From positions 83,149,741 to 83,213,740 of the forward strand of contig CM041465.1 of NCBI GenBank assembly GCA_023213395.1: 64,000 nt of DNA, in the 5' to 3' direction. Made by a program: the position numbers and the translations under genes. This DNA comes from Cycas panzhihuaensis. Taxonomy: Eukaryota; Cycadophyta. The notes under the pieces are model-generated. The model did no database searches, was not told where the DNA came from, and was given only the letters and a program-made list of their open reading frames with translations. Positions 47,301-60,056 of this stretch are shown here, piece by piece (the stretch's first letter is position 1; every line of letters begins with the position of its first letter).

Positions 47301-49790
47301 TTATGAGCGGTTTTGTCCCGCAAGTTTTTGTAAAGGACTGATTCAAATAAAATTTTGACATTGATTAAACATTAGACGGGTAATCTACTAAAGCAGAGTC
47401 AGAAAGCTTCTCGTTCAAACTGGGGATATAATGGTTCCTATTGCATAACATCCTTTTGAAGATTTCGGTTGAGCGCAATTTTAATGATACGATGGATGTG
47501 ACCAAAAAGGGTTAAAGTTACGTTTTGGTTGGTTATGAGCTGTGCCCTACATTTTGTTGGTGTGGTTCTTGAGCAGTACTACGCCTTGGGATCGTACTTT
47601 TTATTTAATTTTATCGTCGTTTTTTTAACCCCTAGTATTGATGACACCCTTCTCAAACACGGCTTGTTTATAAAATTTTATGTATTTATTATTTGTTATC
47701 ATAAGTTAATTTCACCATGGGGGTAGATTGACGATTCATTTCTCTTATTCAATTGTTATTTTCTAATTTCTCAACGACATAGTAGTTATACATCTCATAC
47801 ATTATCCAACCCGCCTTTCTTATTTTTATCATTTTACTTCATCTTTTGTGCATTAACACATGGTTTTGGATATATTTGTTATAATGATATGGTGAACTTG
47901 GTAATTATTAATCATTTGTAGAAGGGCACAAAATTGATTGCTAGTTCAAGTGGACAATGGAATAAAATTCACATTTGCCCCATTCTTCGGTATTTAAGGG
48001 ATCGGTATTACAATTTGCTTAGTTGCCTATCTTACTAAGGTTGATTTGGTCAACTCCCCAATTTTTTTATTGTAATTGCTCTCATGCCATTTTGCATGTT
48101 CATTTAGTTTGCATAGGTTTTCATTGCATTTGCTTTTTTTTACCATGTGGCAATGCATTGATATAAATCCTTTAGGTTGTTGGGTACATTTGAGATTTAT
48201 GATAAACAATTTGATTGTTGGGTATGGCCATTATTTAGTGTGCCATCATCCATTAATTTTTCACTAAGTATTTGGCCTTGCATCTCATTAGATACATTTG
48301 TTAGAATTAATGTTTATAAGGTTAGAGTTCAAGCTTCAAGTCTTATTAGGTATTTGGTTTGCTTGGGGAGTTACAGGTTCAACATTCAATTCATGACATG
48401 TTTAGGAGTTACAGTTTATTAGTTACATTCAATTCATGACATGTTTAGGAGTTACAGTTTATTAGTTACATGTTTGGGTAGTTATAGGCTATTATTAGAT
48501 TGTTATCAATCTTGTGTGTATTTATGTGTACTAATTTGTACATATCATGTAGTATTTTTAATGAATAGAAAAGATCAAAAGTAGATTAATTTTATGAGAA
48601 AAACTTATATGTTAGCAATTCTTGTTTGGTTCACTTTGGTTTAAATTTACATTTAGTATTTGAGTTGAGGGTGGTTAGTGAACGGATTTCAAATTTGGAA
48701 ATTTGAAAGGTTTATGTGCTAGTGGTGGAGTTGTCTTGAATAGAGTGAAGAGAATGTGTTAACGTTTGAGTTTTAGATTGAAGTTTAAATTTTGAGTTGG
48801 GTTTGAAGGCATTAAATTGCAGGGCAAATTATTTGTCGAGTATGTTGTGTTAATTTGTGAAAAATTTTGAGTCTTGAAGAATTTGTGATCATTTGTTGGA
48901 GTCTATATTAAAAGTGTTTCTTTTTAGGGTTTGTCTCTAATTTATGGGTTTTTTCAATTGGATTTTATTGTTAATCTAAAGAGAGATTGTGGGTTTATTT
49001 ATAAATAGTTTTTTTTGGAGATCTTCTAATGCATTAGATGTCATTGTGGAGGAGGTTAGTGATCCTTAGCAAAGACAACAAACATCAAAGCATTGAAGAT
49101 TGTCATTTGCGGCTGATAAGAGTTAGAATGTGAGGAGTAAGAGCTCAAAATTTGTGTGAAGCTCATGGGCAAAGTTTGATTACAGAACAAAGATGTTTTA
49201 CTAAGGTCATTCTTATGAAGATGCTCTTGTCATTTAAAAATTAATGGAACAAATAAATTGAAGAATTTGAAAATCTAGTCACATGTCTCACATTAAAAAT
49301 TTAAGAGTGAAGGTATATTAAAGTTTTTTTTAATATTCTAGGTCCAAGGTATATTAAATTATTTTAAATTTTTTCTTTTTCAAAGGTATTTAGCCTCCTT
49401 TCTTGGAGTCCCATGGCCACATTATAAAAAGGGGCTTAAGCTCTTTTCTTAGCACCTTTTGGTCCTCGAGTCAAATTGAGAGCACAAATTTGTTTGTAAT
49501 TTAATACTCTATATTTTAATAGTTGTCACTTAGTCATATTGTGGCATCTTTGATGGTGGTTATGGTATTTTTCTATTTTTTCAAATGCTTTGTGTCAAGA
49601 TTGAGATTTTGAAACAACAACAACAATAATTGCATGGTGTGCATGGACCATTTAATTTTTGTTTTTGTATTTGTTAGTGGTTTTTGTAAAGGTTTGTGTA
49701 TACAGAGGTTGCAAGTTGGGTGTTGAACCAACCTGAGGTATGGACTGCGACACGTTAGGAACAACATGCATAAGGGGACTTGAACATCTG
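44380..49790. other. Downstream of GATL: no gene recognised
   Basis: About 5.4 kb. The first 1.3 kb should hold the GATL 3' untranslated region; no polyadenylation signal can be chosen with confidence. From about 46000 on the sequence is T-rich and short frames have no recognisable product. A 43-base tandem duplication lies at 48382-48467. Confidence 0.5.
48382..48467. repeat. 43-bp perfect tandem duplication
   Basis: Unit ACATTCAATTCATGACATGT... at 48382-48424 is repeated without change at 48425-48467. The two units are identical by eye, so the event is recent relative to the surrounding decay. Confidence 0.85.
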
Positions 49791-49791
49791 A

Positions 49792-50110
49792 TTTATTATG
49801 AAAATTTTTGAAGAGAGAAAATTCACAAACACAATATTTAATATATTAAAATATAAAACAATACATGGTGTTTCAAAGGTGAGATGGAACACGAGTAAAT
49901 TGATAAGTTTACTTTGATTTGAGATGATGGTTGGAATATCAAGGAGATATGAATAAATATACTCTGAAATCGTACCATATTATTTCGAGTATGGTCATGC
50001 CTTCTCATCACAACTTTTCGTATAAAGATGCATCATTCCATCGCACTTGCACACGATAACTAATCCCTAATGAAGCATTAAGTGTATAGTTGAGTTAATT
50101 ATTGCTAACA
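49792..50110 (-). repeat. Possible Copia 3' LTR fragment
   Basis: The right end reads ATTGCTAACA at 50110 followed by TCTCCCTTTAATG. On the minus strand this is a polypurine tract AAAGGGAGA joined to an LTR start TGTTAGC. The left end is a guess and no internal domain or partner LTR was recognised. Confidence 0.3.
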
Positions 50111-51183
50111 TCTCCCTTTAATGCGAATATGGGATGAAGTAAAATTTATTGGAAGATAATGTATATTTAATGTAATTGGTTAAGTTATAAGACATATATG
50201 AGTGGTCAAACATAAAGGTCAAATATAATTGGACAACATAAAAGTCAAATATAATTGGGTTACCATAAATGACAAATATGATTGGTTGTAAATGAGGTAC
50301 ATATACTCACAAGATGACTATAACTTTACATATAGAATGAAAGATCATGTATGTAGAATGTGAAATTTTGTATTAGAATTATGATCATAATTTTGATATG
50401 TTGAGCTCTATTATGGTGTTACTCTGATATTGTTATTTTGATCATAGTTATGCTATCTTGTGCATTTAATTTTATTTTCTAATATGGTATCACTTAATAA
50501 ATATTAGATCATTATCCACTTGAATAACTATCTAATCTTCATACAAGGTCACTTGTAGAAAAACAAACCATGTTTTATATGCTTTCTTCGCCATGACCCA
50601 TGAATTAACGGATATGAAGATTGTGGATTTGCCTTTGAACTTTGAGAGATGCACTAGATCTTTGTCTTTTGCTTTCTGCGTTATTCTTTGTTAATCAGAG
50701 CTGCTCTCATCGTCGTTGATTCACATGTTCTATTGCGTGTAACCTTGAGAGGCTGCAAGTTCGAGATTCATAAGGGATTAGGAGCTTGTAACTAGCCTGC
50801 GAACTTCCCTCTTCGTTTGAAGCTCCTTTGCTCATCTGTCAATTATGTGTTGGTCGAAACCCTTCATTTTTTGTTAAAAAATAAAACTTCCACCCCAATT
50901 TTCAGGTGCTATGAGATCTTTGGTATGCGCAGACAATTATACGATTCAGGGTTGAATGTAATAGATTCAAGAAGATCACTCTTACGCATTCAAATCCTCC
51001 GAGTGATGTGCTTGTTTGTTCATCCTTTTATAGAGGAGAACACTAGATTGAATCTTCTGCATCAAGATTGCTTGATTGAATTTGAAGATTTAATCGAATT
51101 TTGTCAACATTGTTCGATCGAATTAAAAGATACCATTGAATTTTGCTGATTTTATTATCGTTGGTGATTTTCGACTTTGTAAA
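50111..51183. other. Flank left of Copia 4, no gene recognised
   Basis: About 1.07 kb. A + strand frame of 110 residues (50817-51149) ends near the Copia 4 insertion, with IEFEDLIEFCQHCSIELKDT, but matches no family I know. A TGGTATCACT near 50485 weakly resembles a Copia primer site. Confidence 0.4.
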
Positions 51184-51840
51184 TGTTGAAAAAACTAGGT
51201 TCTAATAACCAGAAACTGTCGTCAAGATCTGAATTATTTTGCAACTAATTGCATGAATTGGAACTGAAATTTAATATGTAAGTTTTTAAACCAGATATAA
51301 TATAATAAATAAGTCAGAAGGCCAAAGCATCACATACACACTAGATATAACATGGTAAAACCCCAGCAGTGTATTAGGAAAATATCCACACAGGAAATGT
51401 ATCGATATTTATTATTTAAGAATGGAAAAATGCACATAATTTATAGTAAAATACTCACGACAACAACCATCTGCCTCTTCTCAATACAATACATCCAATA
51501 CATCAAATACTATCAACATAATGAAAAAACATCTTAAATCGGGTTATATGAGAGAGTTATATCATGTATAAATCTCGACCATTAAATCTAAGGTATTTTG
51601 AATGAACAATTTCGTTTTCTTTTACAATTTAGAATGTTTTATAGTGTTAGTTTTTTGGGTTGGGCACTATCGCCCCCAAACTCCCTCTTTGCGATGGGGG
51701 TTTTGACTCCTCCTGCACGTCTCTTACCAAGGGGGGCTCCCTCTCCTTTTAGATTTTCCTGTAAAAGTTTGGGGGGGAAATCATTCTACCAACTTGCCAA
51801 ATTTTTTACCTTTAAAACATTGTGGTCACATAATCTAACA
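51184..51840 (-). repeat. 3' LTR of Copia 4 (657 bp)
   Basis: It pairs with 55919-56503. It carries roughly 70-80 extra bases (about 51660-51760, with CCCCCAAACTCC and GGGGGGCTCCC) absent from the other LTR. On the minus strand it starts TGTTAGATTATG after GTGGAGAT. Confidence 0.9.
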
Positions 51841-52720
51841 ATCTCCACATTGACAATAATTTACCTTATACTTTTACTAGATTATTTATCACCTTTTCTG
51901 CAAACTAAGAGAAGTCAAGCACCATTTGAATTTCTCTAATAGTACTGTTTTTGTGAACACGTCAGCACAATTGTGTTTTGTGTTAATCTTCTCAAGTGTC
52001 GTTCCATCTACTTCTACAACTTATCTGACAAAATGGTATTTAATAGCAATATACTTTGTTCTATTATGATAAGCTGGATTCTTTGCTAATGGCACTTTGA
52101 TTGTTACAAAATACCTTTACCTTTTCCTATTTCCTTTCAAGCTCAACCAATAGACTCTACAACTAGATTGCTTCCTTACAAGCATATATTGCAGTAATAT
52201 ATTCTGCTTCTGTAGTCGATAATACAATTGTACTATGCAATTTTGACATCCAACTAACCAGATCATTTGCAAGAGTAAACACATAACTCGAAGTAATCCG
52301 AAATATACCTTCTCTTATCTAAATCTCCTGCAAAGTTTGAATCAACATATCCACAAACCTGATTATCTGTACCGTCAAAGGTGGTGCAATAGTCACTTGT
52401 GCCCCTCAAATACCGAAGCACCCATTTCACTACTGGCCAATGTTCATTTCCTGAATTTTCCATAACCCTGCTAACTACACTGATTGCATGTGAAATGTTA
52501 GATTTTGTACATACCATGGCATACATCAAACTTCTTATTGTACTGGCATAATGTACACGAGATATATAATATTTTCCTTCTTCACTACTAGGACTCATAC
52601 TCGAAGAAAGTTTGAAATGGGAAGCCAATATGATACTAGTTGGTTTTACATTTGCCATACTAAATGTGGTTAACACATTCTCCACATATTCTATTATGAT
52701 AACCATAGCTTACCATTTTT
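51841..52720 (-). pseudogene. Copia 4 RNase H and end of pol
   Basis: The minus strand 52706-52263 gives KPTSIILASHFKLSSSMSPS, YASTIRSLMYAMVCTKSNIS, HAISVVSRVMENSGNEHWPV and VKWVLRYLRGTSDYC, the typical RT-to-RNase H junction of Copia. Below 52263 the RNase H remnant continues, with STTEAEYITA near 52200. The end of pol lies before the 3' LTR. Frame changes are present. Confidence 0.8.
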
Positions 52721-52739
52721 TTTATCTATATGTATCTTT

Positions 52740-53600
52740 GTGCCTAAGATTTGTTTTACATTTCCTAGATCATTCATATCAAAAGCCCTAGCCAATTAAG
52801 CCTTTAGCTTGTTGATTTCTGCCATACTCTTACTTGCAATTAACATATCATCAACATACAATACCAAGATAATGAATAAACCATTGTCTAAGAATTTAAA
52901 GTAAATACAATGATCATACCCATTTCTTTTGAAACTTTGACTCTCTAGGAAGGAATCAAACTTCTTATACCATTCTCTAGGTGATTGCTTCAGGTCATAC
53001 AATAATTTTATGAGCCTGTAAACAAGTCTTTTCTTGCCATGCTGTACAAACCTTTTTAATTGATCCATATAGATCCCCTCATCTAAATCTCCATACAAAA
53101 AATCTATTTTTACATCTAACTGTTCTAACTTCAAATCAAGAGAAGCTACCAATGCTAACAGAATCTGAATTGAAACAAGTTTAACAACTGGTGAAAAGAT
53201 CTCATAAAAATCAATACTTGTTTTTTATGCAAAGCCTTTAGCCACTAGTCTTTCTCTGTATTTGTCAAGATTTCTATCAACATCTGTTTTCTTTTTGAAA
53301 ACCCACTTACAACCAATAGTCTTCTTACCATGTGAAAGTTCTACCAAGTCATATGAATTATTTTTCTTCAAAGCATCTATTTCTTCCTGCATGGCTCTTA
53401 TCGACTTCTCACTATGGATATCATTTACTACTCCCTGATAGTATGTAGGCCCATCATCATTAGAAACCAAAGCAATAGAAATAGAAGGGATGTACTTGTC
53501 AAGTGAATAACTGACTCGTATAGATCTTCTAATAATTGATAGAGGAGTATCCACATACTCCACATGCTCTTATAAATCTACTATAGATTCATCTTCAGAA
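52740..53600 (-). pseudogene. Copia 4 reverse transcriptase
   Basis: The minus strand 53563-53225 encodes the start of RVT_2 (MQEEIDALKKNNSYDLVELS, KKTIGCKWVFKKK, YRERLVAKGFA). The region 53152-52796 continues (LDLKLEQLDVKIDFLYGDLD, LIKLLYDLKQSPREWYKKFD, then VLYVDDMLIASKSM with the catalytic YVDD box). About 70 bases between the two are out of frame or stopped. It copied the element's RNA into DNA. Confidence 0.85.
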
Positions 53601-54760
53601 AGCTCTTATTGCTTTTCTGTTTTCAAATATTGCTAGGTCTCAAGCTTGACCTGTTGATGTTCAACTTTCTGCTCCTGTTTTAATTCAACTTCTACACTAT
53701 CTGATTTTAGAAAGGGAAATTCATCAAACACATATCTACTAATAGTGATTTTATGGGTAGTAGGATCCTACAACCTATATCCATTTACACAATCTTTATC
53801 ACCATAACCAACAAAGATACATCTCTTAGATTTCAGGTCTAAATTTGAACGTTGATTTTAATTAGTCAAGGTATAAGCATCACAACAAAATGCTTTCAAA
53901 TTTGAATAATCACATGTATGTTCAGTCTATACATCTTCAGGAATCTTGCATTCTATTACAAGTAATAGTGACTTGTTTACCAAATAACAACTTGTCTGAA
54001 TAGCTTCTGACCATAAGCCTTGTTTTACTTCTGTATTACTCAGCATGTTTCTTGCTCTTTCTAAGAGTGTCTTATTCATACACTCAGCTATGTCATTCCA
54101 CTGCGAAGTATAATTAGTAGTCTTATGCCTTTCAATCCTAACTTCTTTGTAATAGTTTTCAAACACCAAAGAGTTCAACTCACCTCCATTATTAGTTCTT
54201 AAATATTTGATTGACTTGTCAGTGTTCTTCTCAACCAGAGCCTTGAATTGGTTAAACACACTAAAAACTTTAGATTTCTTTTTTAAAAAATAGACCCATA
54301 CATTTCTGCAGTAATCATCTCTAAATGTGACAAAGTACACTGATCCTCTATAAGATATTGTAGAGGCTAGTCCCCACACATCCGAATGTACATAATCTAT
54401 AATACTTTTACTAATGTGACTCCCTACTTTAAACCTAAGTTTACAATGCTTTCCAAAAATACAATGTTTACAAAAAGTTAAATCTGAAAGCTGCAAGTTA
54501 GGAAGCAACTTACGGTTTATCAGCACTTTAAGTCATTTCTTACTCATGTGCCCAAGCCTCTGATACCATAACTGAGCTAGATTTTCTGCAGTATTTGATA
54601 TTGTAGCTGCATAACTAACATCTATACTTCCTACCAAAATGTAAATATTTACTTTCTTTAAAGATTTTATAATAACCAAGGTAAGACTTTTATAACAACC
54701 AAGGCACCATTTGACACCTTCAAGACTCTTTCATGACTTGTGTACTTATAACCATCAAAA
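53601..54760 (-). pseudogene. Copia 4 integrase and post-integrase region
   Basis: The minus strand 54526-53927 gives FCKHCIFGKHCKLRF (zinc-binding tail), then DYVHSDVWGLASTISYRGS, YFVTFRDDYCRNVWVYFLKK, YLRTNNGGELNS (second catalytic Asp changed to Asn) and NDIAECMNKTLLERARNMLS (third catalytic Glu kept). An Asp-to-Asn change is a G-to-A transition. The region 53926-53601 is the post-integrase segment with stops. Confidence 0.85.
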
Positions 54761-54789
54761 CCTAGTTCACCTAATGAAATCATATTCCT

Positions 54790-55060
54790 TTTAAAATTAG
54801 ATACATCTAACTTCAGTTAATGTTCTTACTACACCATCGAACATTTTAATTTTAATGCTACCACTACCCACCGTCTTACAAGAAACCTCATTTTCCATAA
54901 GTACATCACCACTATCAAGAGGTTGGTACAATGAAAACCAACTCTTGTGTGGACATATGTGGTGTGAAACACCTAAATCCAGTAACCAATCGTGATGATA
55001 ATGTGAAACATTATAAGCAACCAAGACAACATCATCTGTACCTTGATTCAACTCTACCTG
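54790..55060 (-). pseudogene. Copia 4 protease region
   Basis: The minus strand gives HHDWLLDLGVSHHICPHKSW, which matches the Copia protease pattern W-x-x-D-S-G-x-S-x-H-x-C with the Ser after the catalytic Asp changed to Leu. SGDVLMENEVSCKTVGSGSI and DGVVRTLTEVRCI follow. It cut the polyprotein when active. Confidence 0.8.
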
Positions 55061-55079
55061 ATTAGCCTCCTTGGCATGA

Positions 55080-55904
55080 TCTTCCTTTTTTTAAAACTCC
55101 TTCATTTTATAGCAATCCCTCTTGAGGTGACCTATCTTATTGTAGTGCTAATATTTGAGCTTACTCTTCTTGTCTTTTGACTTTGACCTTAATGTGTCCC
55201 TTGAGCTTTATCCTCTCTCAATCGTTCTGTCCGTTGCTGTCATAGCTTTTGGTGTGGAAGTTTCAAGACTGGACTTCCTCTTCACATCTTCCATCAACAA
55301 AGCACTCACAACAGAATTATAGTCTAATTCATCTGTAGTGTTAAAACTAATTGAGGTAATAATATTATCCAAAGATTCTAGTAATGAACATAACAAAGTA
55401 ACAACCTTATCCTCATCCTCAATCATGACATCGATACTAGCCAACTGATAAATAAGAGTATTGAAAACATTTAAATGATTAAGAATTTTTGTACCTTCCT
55501 TCATCTGCAATGAATACAACTACTTATTCAAGTAGATTCAATTTGTCACTCATTTAGTCATGTACAAGCCTTCCAACTAGGTCTATAATTCTGCTGCTAT
55601 TTTTTTCCTTGCGATGTTAAACAGAACTTCGTTCGCTAATCACAATCGTATTGTGTTAACAACTCTTTTGTCTAGATCATCCCATTCATTATTATCCATC
55701 ATTGTAGATTTCTTGGATTTGCCTTCCAGAGTTTTGTGGCATCCATGTTGTATTAGAACATCATACGTTTTCAACTTTCACAACTTGAAGTTATTCTTTC
55801 CATTGAATTTCTTTACCTCGAATTTTGTATTCATTAGTTTTGCCATTTGGTGCAAAAAACGCTGACACCAAAATCTTCACAAACTTACTACAAAATTAAA
55901 GATA
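55080..55904 (-). pseudogene. Copia 4 gag with zinc knuckle
   Basis: The minus strand 55519-55208 gives LQMKEGTKILNHLNVFNTLI, DEDKVVTLLCSLLESLDNII and LDYNSVVSALLMED, typical UBN2 gag. Near 55160-55110 the zinc knuckle reads Y-stop-HYNKIGHLKRDCYK. The first Cys, the Trp and the second Cys positions show TAT, TAG and TAC, each one G-to-A change from TGT, TGG and TGC. The N-terminal part (55900-55520) is more decayed. Confidence 0.75.
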
Positions 55905-55916
55905 GCTTTGATACCA
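55905..55916 (-). other. Primer-binding site of Copia 4
   Basis: On the minus strand TGGTATCAAAGC, two bases from the LTR edge at 55919. It matches the Copia tRNA-Met site. Confidence 0.85.
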
Positions 55917-55918
55917 TT

Positions 55919-56503
55919 TGTTGAGAAAACAATGTCCCAATAACCAAAAACTGCCACCAAGATCTAAACTATTTTACAACTAGTTACAAGAATTAAAACT
56001 GAAATTTAATATGTAAGTTCTTAAACTAGATATAATACAATAAATAAATCAGAAAGTCAAAGTATGATATATACACCAGACATAACTTAGTAAAACTCTA
56101 GCAGTGTATTAGGAAAACATCTATATAGAAAATGTATTGATCTTTATTATCTAAGAATGGAGAAATGTACATAATTTGTAGCAAAATGCTCACAGTAATA
56201 ATAATCAACTACCTATTCTAAATATAGTACATCTAATGCATCGAATACCGTCAACATAATTAAAAAACACCATAAATTGGGTTATATCATAGAGTTATAT
56301 AAGGCACAAATCTCAACCATTAAATTTGGGATATTTTGAATAAATAACCTCGATTCTCTTTACAATTTAGTATGTTTTACAACACTAACTTTTTGGGGGC
56401 TCTTGCCCCCTTTAAATACCTCCGCTAAAGTTTGGGGGGAAAACTGCGCTGCCAACTTATCAAAATTTTTGCTTCTAAAACATTGTTACCACATTATCTA
56501 ACA
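55919..56503 (-). repeat. 5' LTR of Copia 4 (585 bp)
   Basis: Starts TGTTGAGAAAAC and ends ATTATCTAACA in + orientation. It is the partner of 51184-51840 and is followed by GTAAA. Confidence 0.92.
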
Positions 56504-56875
56504 GTAAATATTTTTTTTACAAAGTATTTTTAAACTTTAATTAGATTGAAATTTTATTTCAAGTTTATGGAATCCACTTTAAGATAGCTAGCAATCACAC
56601 GGAGTTATCAAGTAACCAGGCACTAAAGTGAAAGGGGTTAAAGATCTTCTAATTCTTCTTCTTTTTTTTTTTTTTAATTGATTTTATGGTACTTGTGTTT
56701 TTTTTTTTTTTTTTATCATAACTTTATAACCATGAGTCTAATTTACAAACTATCTAAATTGTTGGAAAGGTATTTCAGAGATTCTCATTTTGATATATAA
56801 TTTTAAGTATTTTGGAACTTTTTTCATTGATATATATTCAGTTAAAGTTGATACTTTATTTGGAGCCCTGCGTAG
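56504..56875. other. Spacer between Copia 4 and Gypsy C
   Basis: About 370 bases, including two long T runs (about 56662-56676 and 56699-56715). No gene recognised. Confidence 0.6.
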
Positions 56876-57439
56876 TGTTTCCCAGCTGCCGAGAATAGAC
56901 ATGAATAGTGCCTCGTAGAGGGGTATATGTATATATCTCTACTCATTTTCCTTGTCTATTTCGGGATTTGATGAGATACTTGATAGTTACATTTTGTATG
57001 ATATTGTTACATACATAGTCGTAATGCCTGGTTTGCTTGCCTATTTTGTCCCTATAACTATGATCCAGCCTATGACGACTTAGGACCATGGCATTATGGC
57101 ATCACACAACCCCTTATGACACTTTTCTGGCACTCTCGGGTACTCATGGGCCCCTGTAGCCTACTTTTTGCTCATGATTGGCATTATATGTGATTTCTAA
57201 CACATCATTCTGGCTTGATTACCTTTGTGTACATTTTACACCCTTCGTTGGGGCCTCTTATGCACCTTTTTGCCCATTTGAGAGGCCCCATCGTTGCCTA
57301 TAAGTCTTCTAACACCCTTACCAATTCAACATACCTTACTTTTACACCCTGTGACTCTTCTTTTAAGGGTCTTTTAGACTCCCTTTTTATTTTTCCTTGT
57401 ATTTAGTTCGCACCACAATAACATTTGCAGTACTGTGCT

Positions 57440-57463
57440 AAACTTCATGGTACCGTGAAGTTT
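57440..57463 (+). other. GGTACC-centred palindrome in Gypsy C LTR
   Basis: Twelve-base arms with no loop, AAACTTCATGGT and ACCGTGAAGTTT, pairing at 11 of 12 positions. It corresponds to 12491-12514 in copy A. Confidence 0.65.
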
Positions 57464-57598
57464 GCCAAAGGGCGATTGCCTATTGACTTCCACAGCTTAG
57501 CAATGGTGAGTTTCACATTTACTACAAAATTGACACATGGCAGATCACAATTTCCTACCCAGAGCGAACTCTAATTGCTCAAAAACCTTAATTTGGGC

Positions 57599-57607
57599 AT
57601 AAAAACC
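57599..57607 (+). promoter_or_regulatory. TATA-like box of Gypsy C LTR
   Basis: CATAAAAAC follows ATTTGGG and matches the position of TATAAAA in copy A. Confidence 0.5.
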
Positions 57608-59974
57608 CAAATCTGAGTTCATTTTACCTCTCTTGACTCTCATACGAAAGGAAAAAATGCTTCCCACTTGCATTTTCTAATATTTCTTCCTATTCTCTTC
57701 TTCTGAAAGGGAAAAATCCTAAAACGTAGGTCTAAATTAAACCTCCTTTAGCAGATCCTTCATCTTCTATGCTCACTCCAGTAGTAGCAACAAGATTCCA
57801 AGGCTTTGAATCTCCTCCTCTCCTTCAAAGAGGCCCTTCTTCACTTAGCAAGCAGGATTCTTGTCTCTTCTTGTTTGCTCATGAGGTAACATTCATTTTG
57901 TTTCAGTTTTATGGCTGGAAATAGATTTATTTGTATTATTCTTCTCCTCCAACAAGTGTGTTTATTCAACAACTCCATTTGTTATAGGGTTTAGCATATA
58001 TTTCACTCTTTTTAGTGGCCAAAGGAAGGCAAGCCATTTCTTTTTCCATTGGTTGCACCTTTAGGTCCCTTGGGCACTCTTTGGTTACAACTAGGCAGAT
58101 TGTGGGATACCTTAGAGAAAGAGAAGAGGTGTTTACGACTGGAGTTCCAACTCCTAAGGCCATATCCTCCAGGGCAGCCCCCTACTTCTCTTAGTTTTCT
58201 ATATTGTATCTGCCCTACAAGCTAAGAAATCCCCTTGGGTGAGGGTCTTTTTACTGATTGTAGCATTGCAACGCTTGCAATCAACCCACATACATCACAT
58301 ACCTTACTCTTCATAGTATTTATGTTCTTCTTGCACATTTTACAAAAGTTGCAGTATTATAGCTTTTGCAATATTTGTGGTTTTTACGACTTTTGCAACT
58401 TCTTACATCATTTAATACTTCTTGTAAGTTGTTCGTTTTTGTTACTTAAAGCTTTCAATCCCCACTTAACCCACTCTTGCAGTACCCAAGCACAAAGGAG
58501 ATGGTCTATTTGAGGAGTTAGTCGTTCCGAGACTACCATTTTCTTACCTTCAAACCCCCTTGTTTCCCCCTAGAAATTCTTGGAAACATTTTTACACATA
58601 AGGAAAATTGTAGATGGTATTATTCATTTCTTTCAAAATATTAAGCAAGTTTTAACTCCACTTAAGTGAACATACACACATATCAACACATACATGTACA
58701 TGCATGCACTTGCTTGTAGTTGAGAGGGTTTGTTCATATGGGAAGCACCACTCTTTTTGAAAGAGCAGGATCGTGTCGCGAACCAAGAGGTATGTTCGTC
58801 TTTTTTACATTTTGCATTTCTTTGAATCTTTTTTTTAAGTTCTTTATTTATTCTTAACACACTTCAGGGAATGTAAGGGAGCCCCATCTATGATTTCATC
58901 CACAATGTCTATCACGACTTGGAGAATAAGGTGATGGGTGAAAGGAAGGCGAAGAAGAGAAAGAGAGGCACTTCACCAACTGGTTCATTTCCAAGTGCAC
59001 TCCTCCCAACTTCTCTCCTCTTCCTTCTTCCTTGCTTCTTCCCCCTTCTTCCCTAAAATGAACTTATTTACGTTTGCATATAGATAGTAATCACCTACTT
59101 TTATACTTGCATTCACCAAAGGGAAACATAAAAGGGATATATTCATATTTGCATTTTCATCCTGCCTAAGCACGCAAAGACCTTGTCTTTCCTTTTCACT
59201 TGTATGAGCATAAGAAGGGTAGTTTGAACAAGTGTACTCCTTATCTCTCCCCCTAAGAAAAAAAAAAACAAACCAACTGAAAATCTTTCTTTTTCTTGCT
59301 ACATCCCCTTTTTTGCATTCCATATGCATGCACATGTATAGGGATAGAATTAGAGAAGTGTAATTTGGTTAAGAATTCTATTCCTCTTTCTTGCATCATT
59401 AGGAAAGATTGCATAGGTCATTTGTATTCTTTCTCTCCCTTACACCCCTCCTCCTTTAACTTAATCTTCTATTGATAAAAAGAAAAAGAGAAAGAGGATA
59501 GGAAAAGAGAGAGAGAGAGTGTGTGTGTTCAGTCAAGTTATATCCTTTTGGCATTGATATCTTGGACATTTACACCATCTCGTCACATAAACAAGACAAA
59601 GAACACTACCTAAAACTCTTAGCGTAGTCAAACAACCATTCCTCTTAATCCAAACCCTAGAGGCATCCCCTTTAGGTGACCTTCAACAAAACCTACCATT
59701 AGTCTCACTTCTCGGATTTGGTCTCCATATACCAAATCCCCTTCCTTACTATTCAAAGCAAATATCTCTTTTATTTGTTCCATAGGTTCCCATCCTATTA
59801 GGGTCTATCCTTCCTCATTCCCCTCTTCGCCCAAAGAGGGTCTCGATCTTTCCTCTCCTTCCTTCTACCATTAGGATAGGAGAGTCCTTTCCTAGGCTAC
59901 TCGGTAAATCGAGCACCCCCTTATCCAACCTAACTCGCAGAAGGTGTCTACCAAAAGGGAAAGTCTTGTGCACT

Positions 59975-60056
59975 ATTTGTGGGTCTCTGAGCCTACGTTC
60001 TGACGTACGAACGCCATTTGTGGGTCTCTGAGCCTACATTCTGATGTACGAATGCC
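59975..60056 (+). repeat. 41-bp tandem duplication in Gypsy C LTR
   Basis: Unit ATTTGTGGGTCTCTGAGCCT... at 59975-60015 is repeated at 60016-60056 with three changes, and the first bases recur again at 60057. The single-copy equivalent in element A is near 14887-14935. Confidence 0.8.

Larger units (their letters stand above)
51184..56503 (-). mobile_element. Complete Copia 4, minus strand, 5.3 kb
   Basis: LTRs at 51184-51840 (3') and 55919-56503 (5') begin TGTTGA and end CTAACA in + orientation, and are flanked by GTAAA on both sides (51179-51183 and 56504-56508). The primer site is at 55905-55916 and the polypurine-like GTGGAGAT is next to the 3' LTR. On the minus strand the order is gag, zinc knuckle, protease, integrase, RT, RNase H. 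LTRs are visibly diverged and coding is broken, so this insertion is old. Confidence 0.92.
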
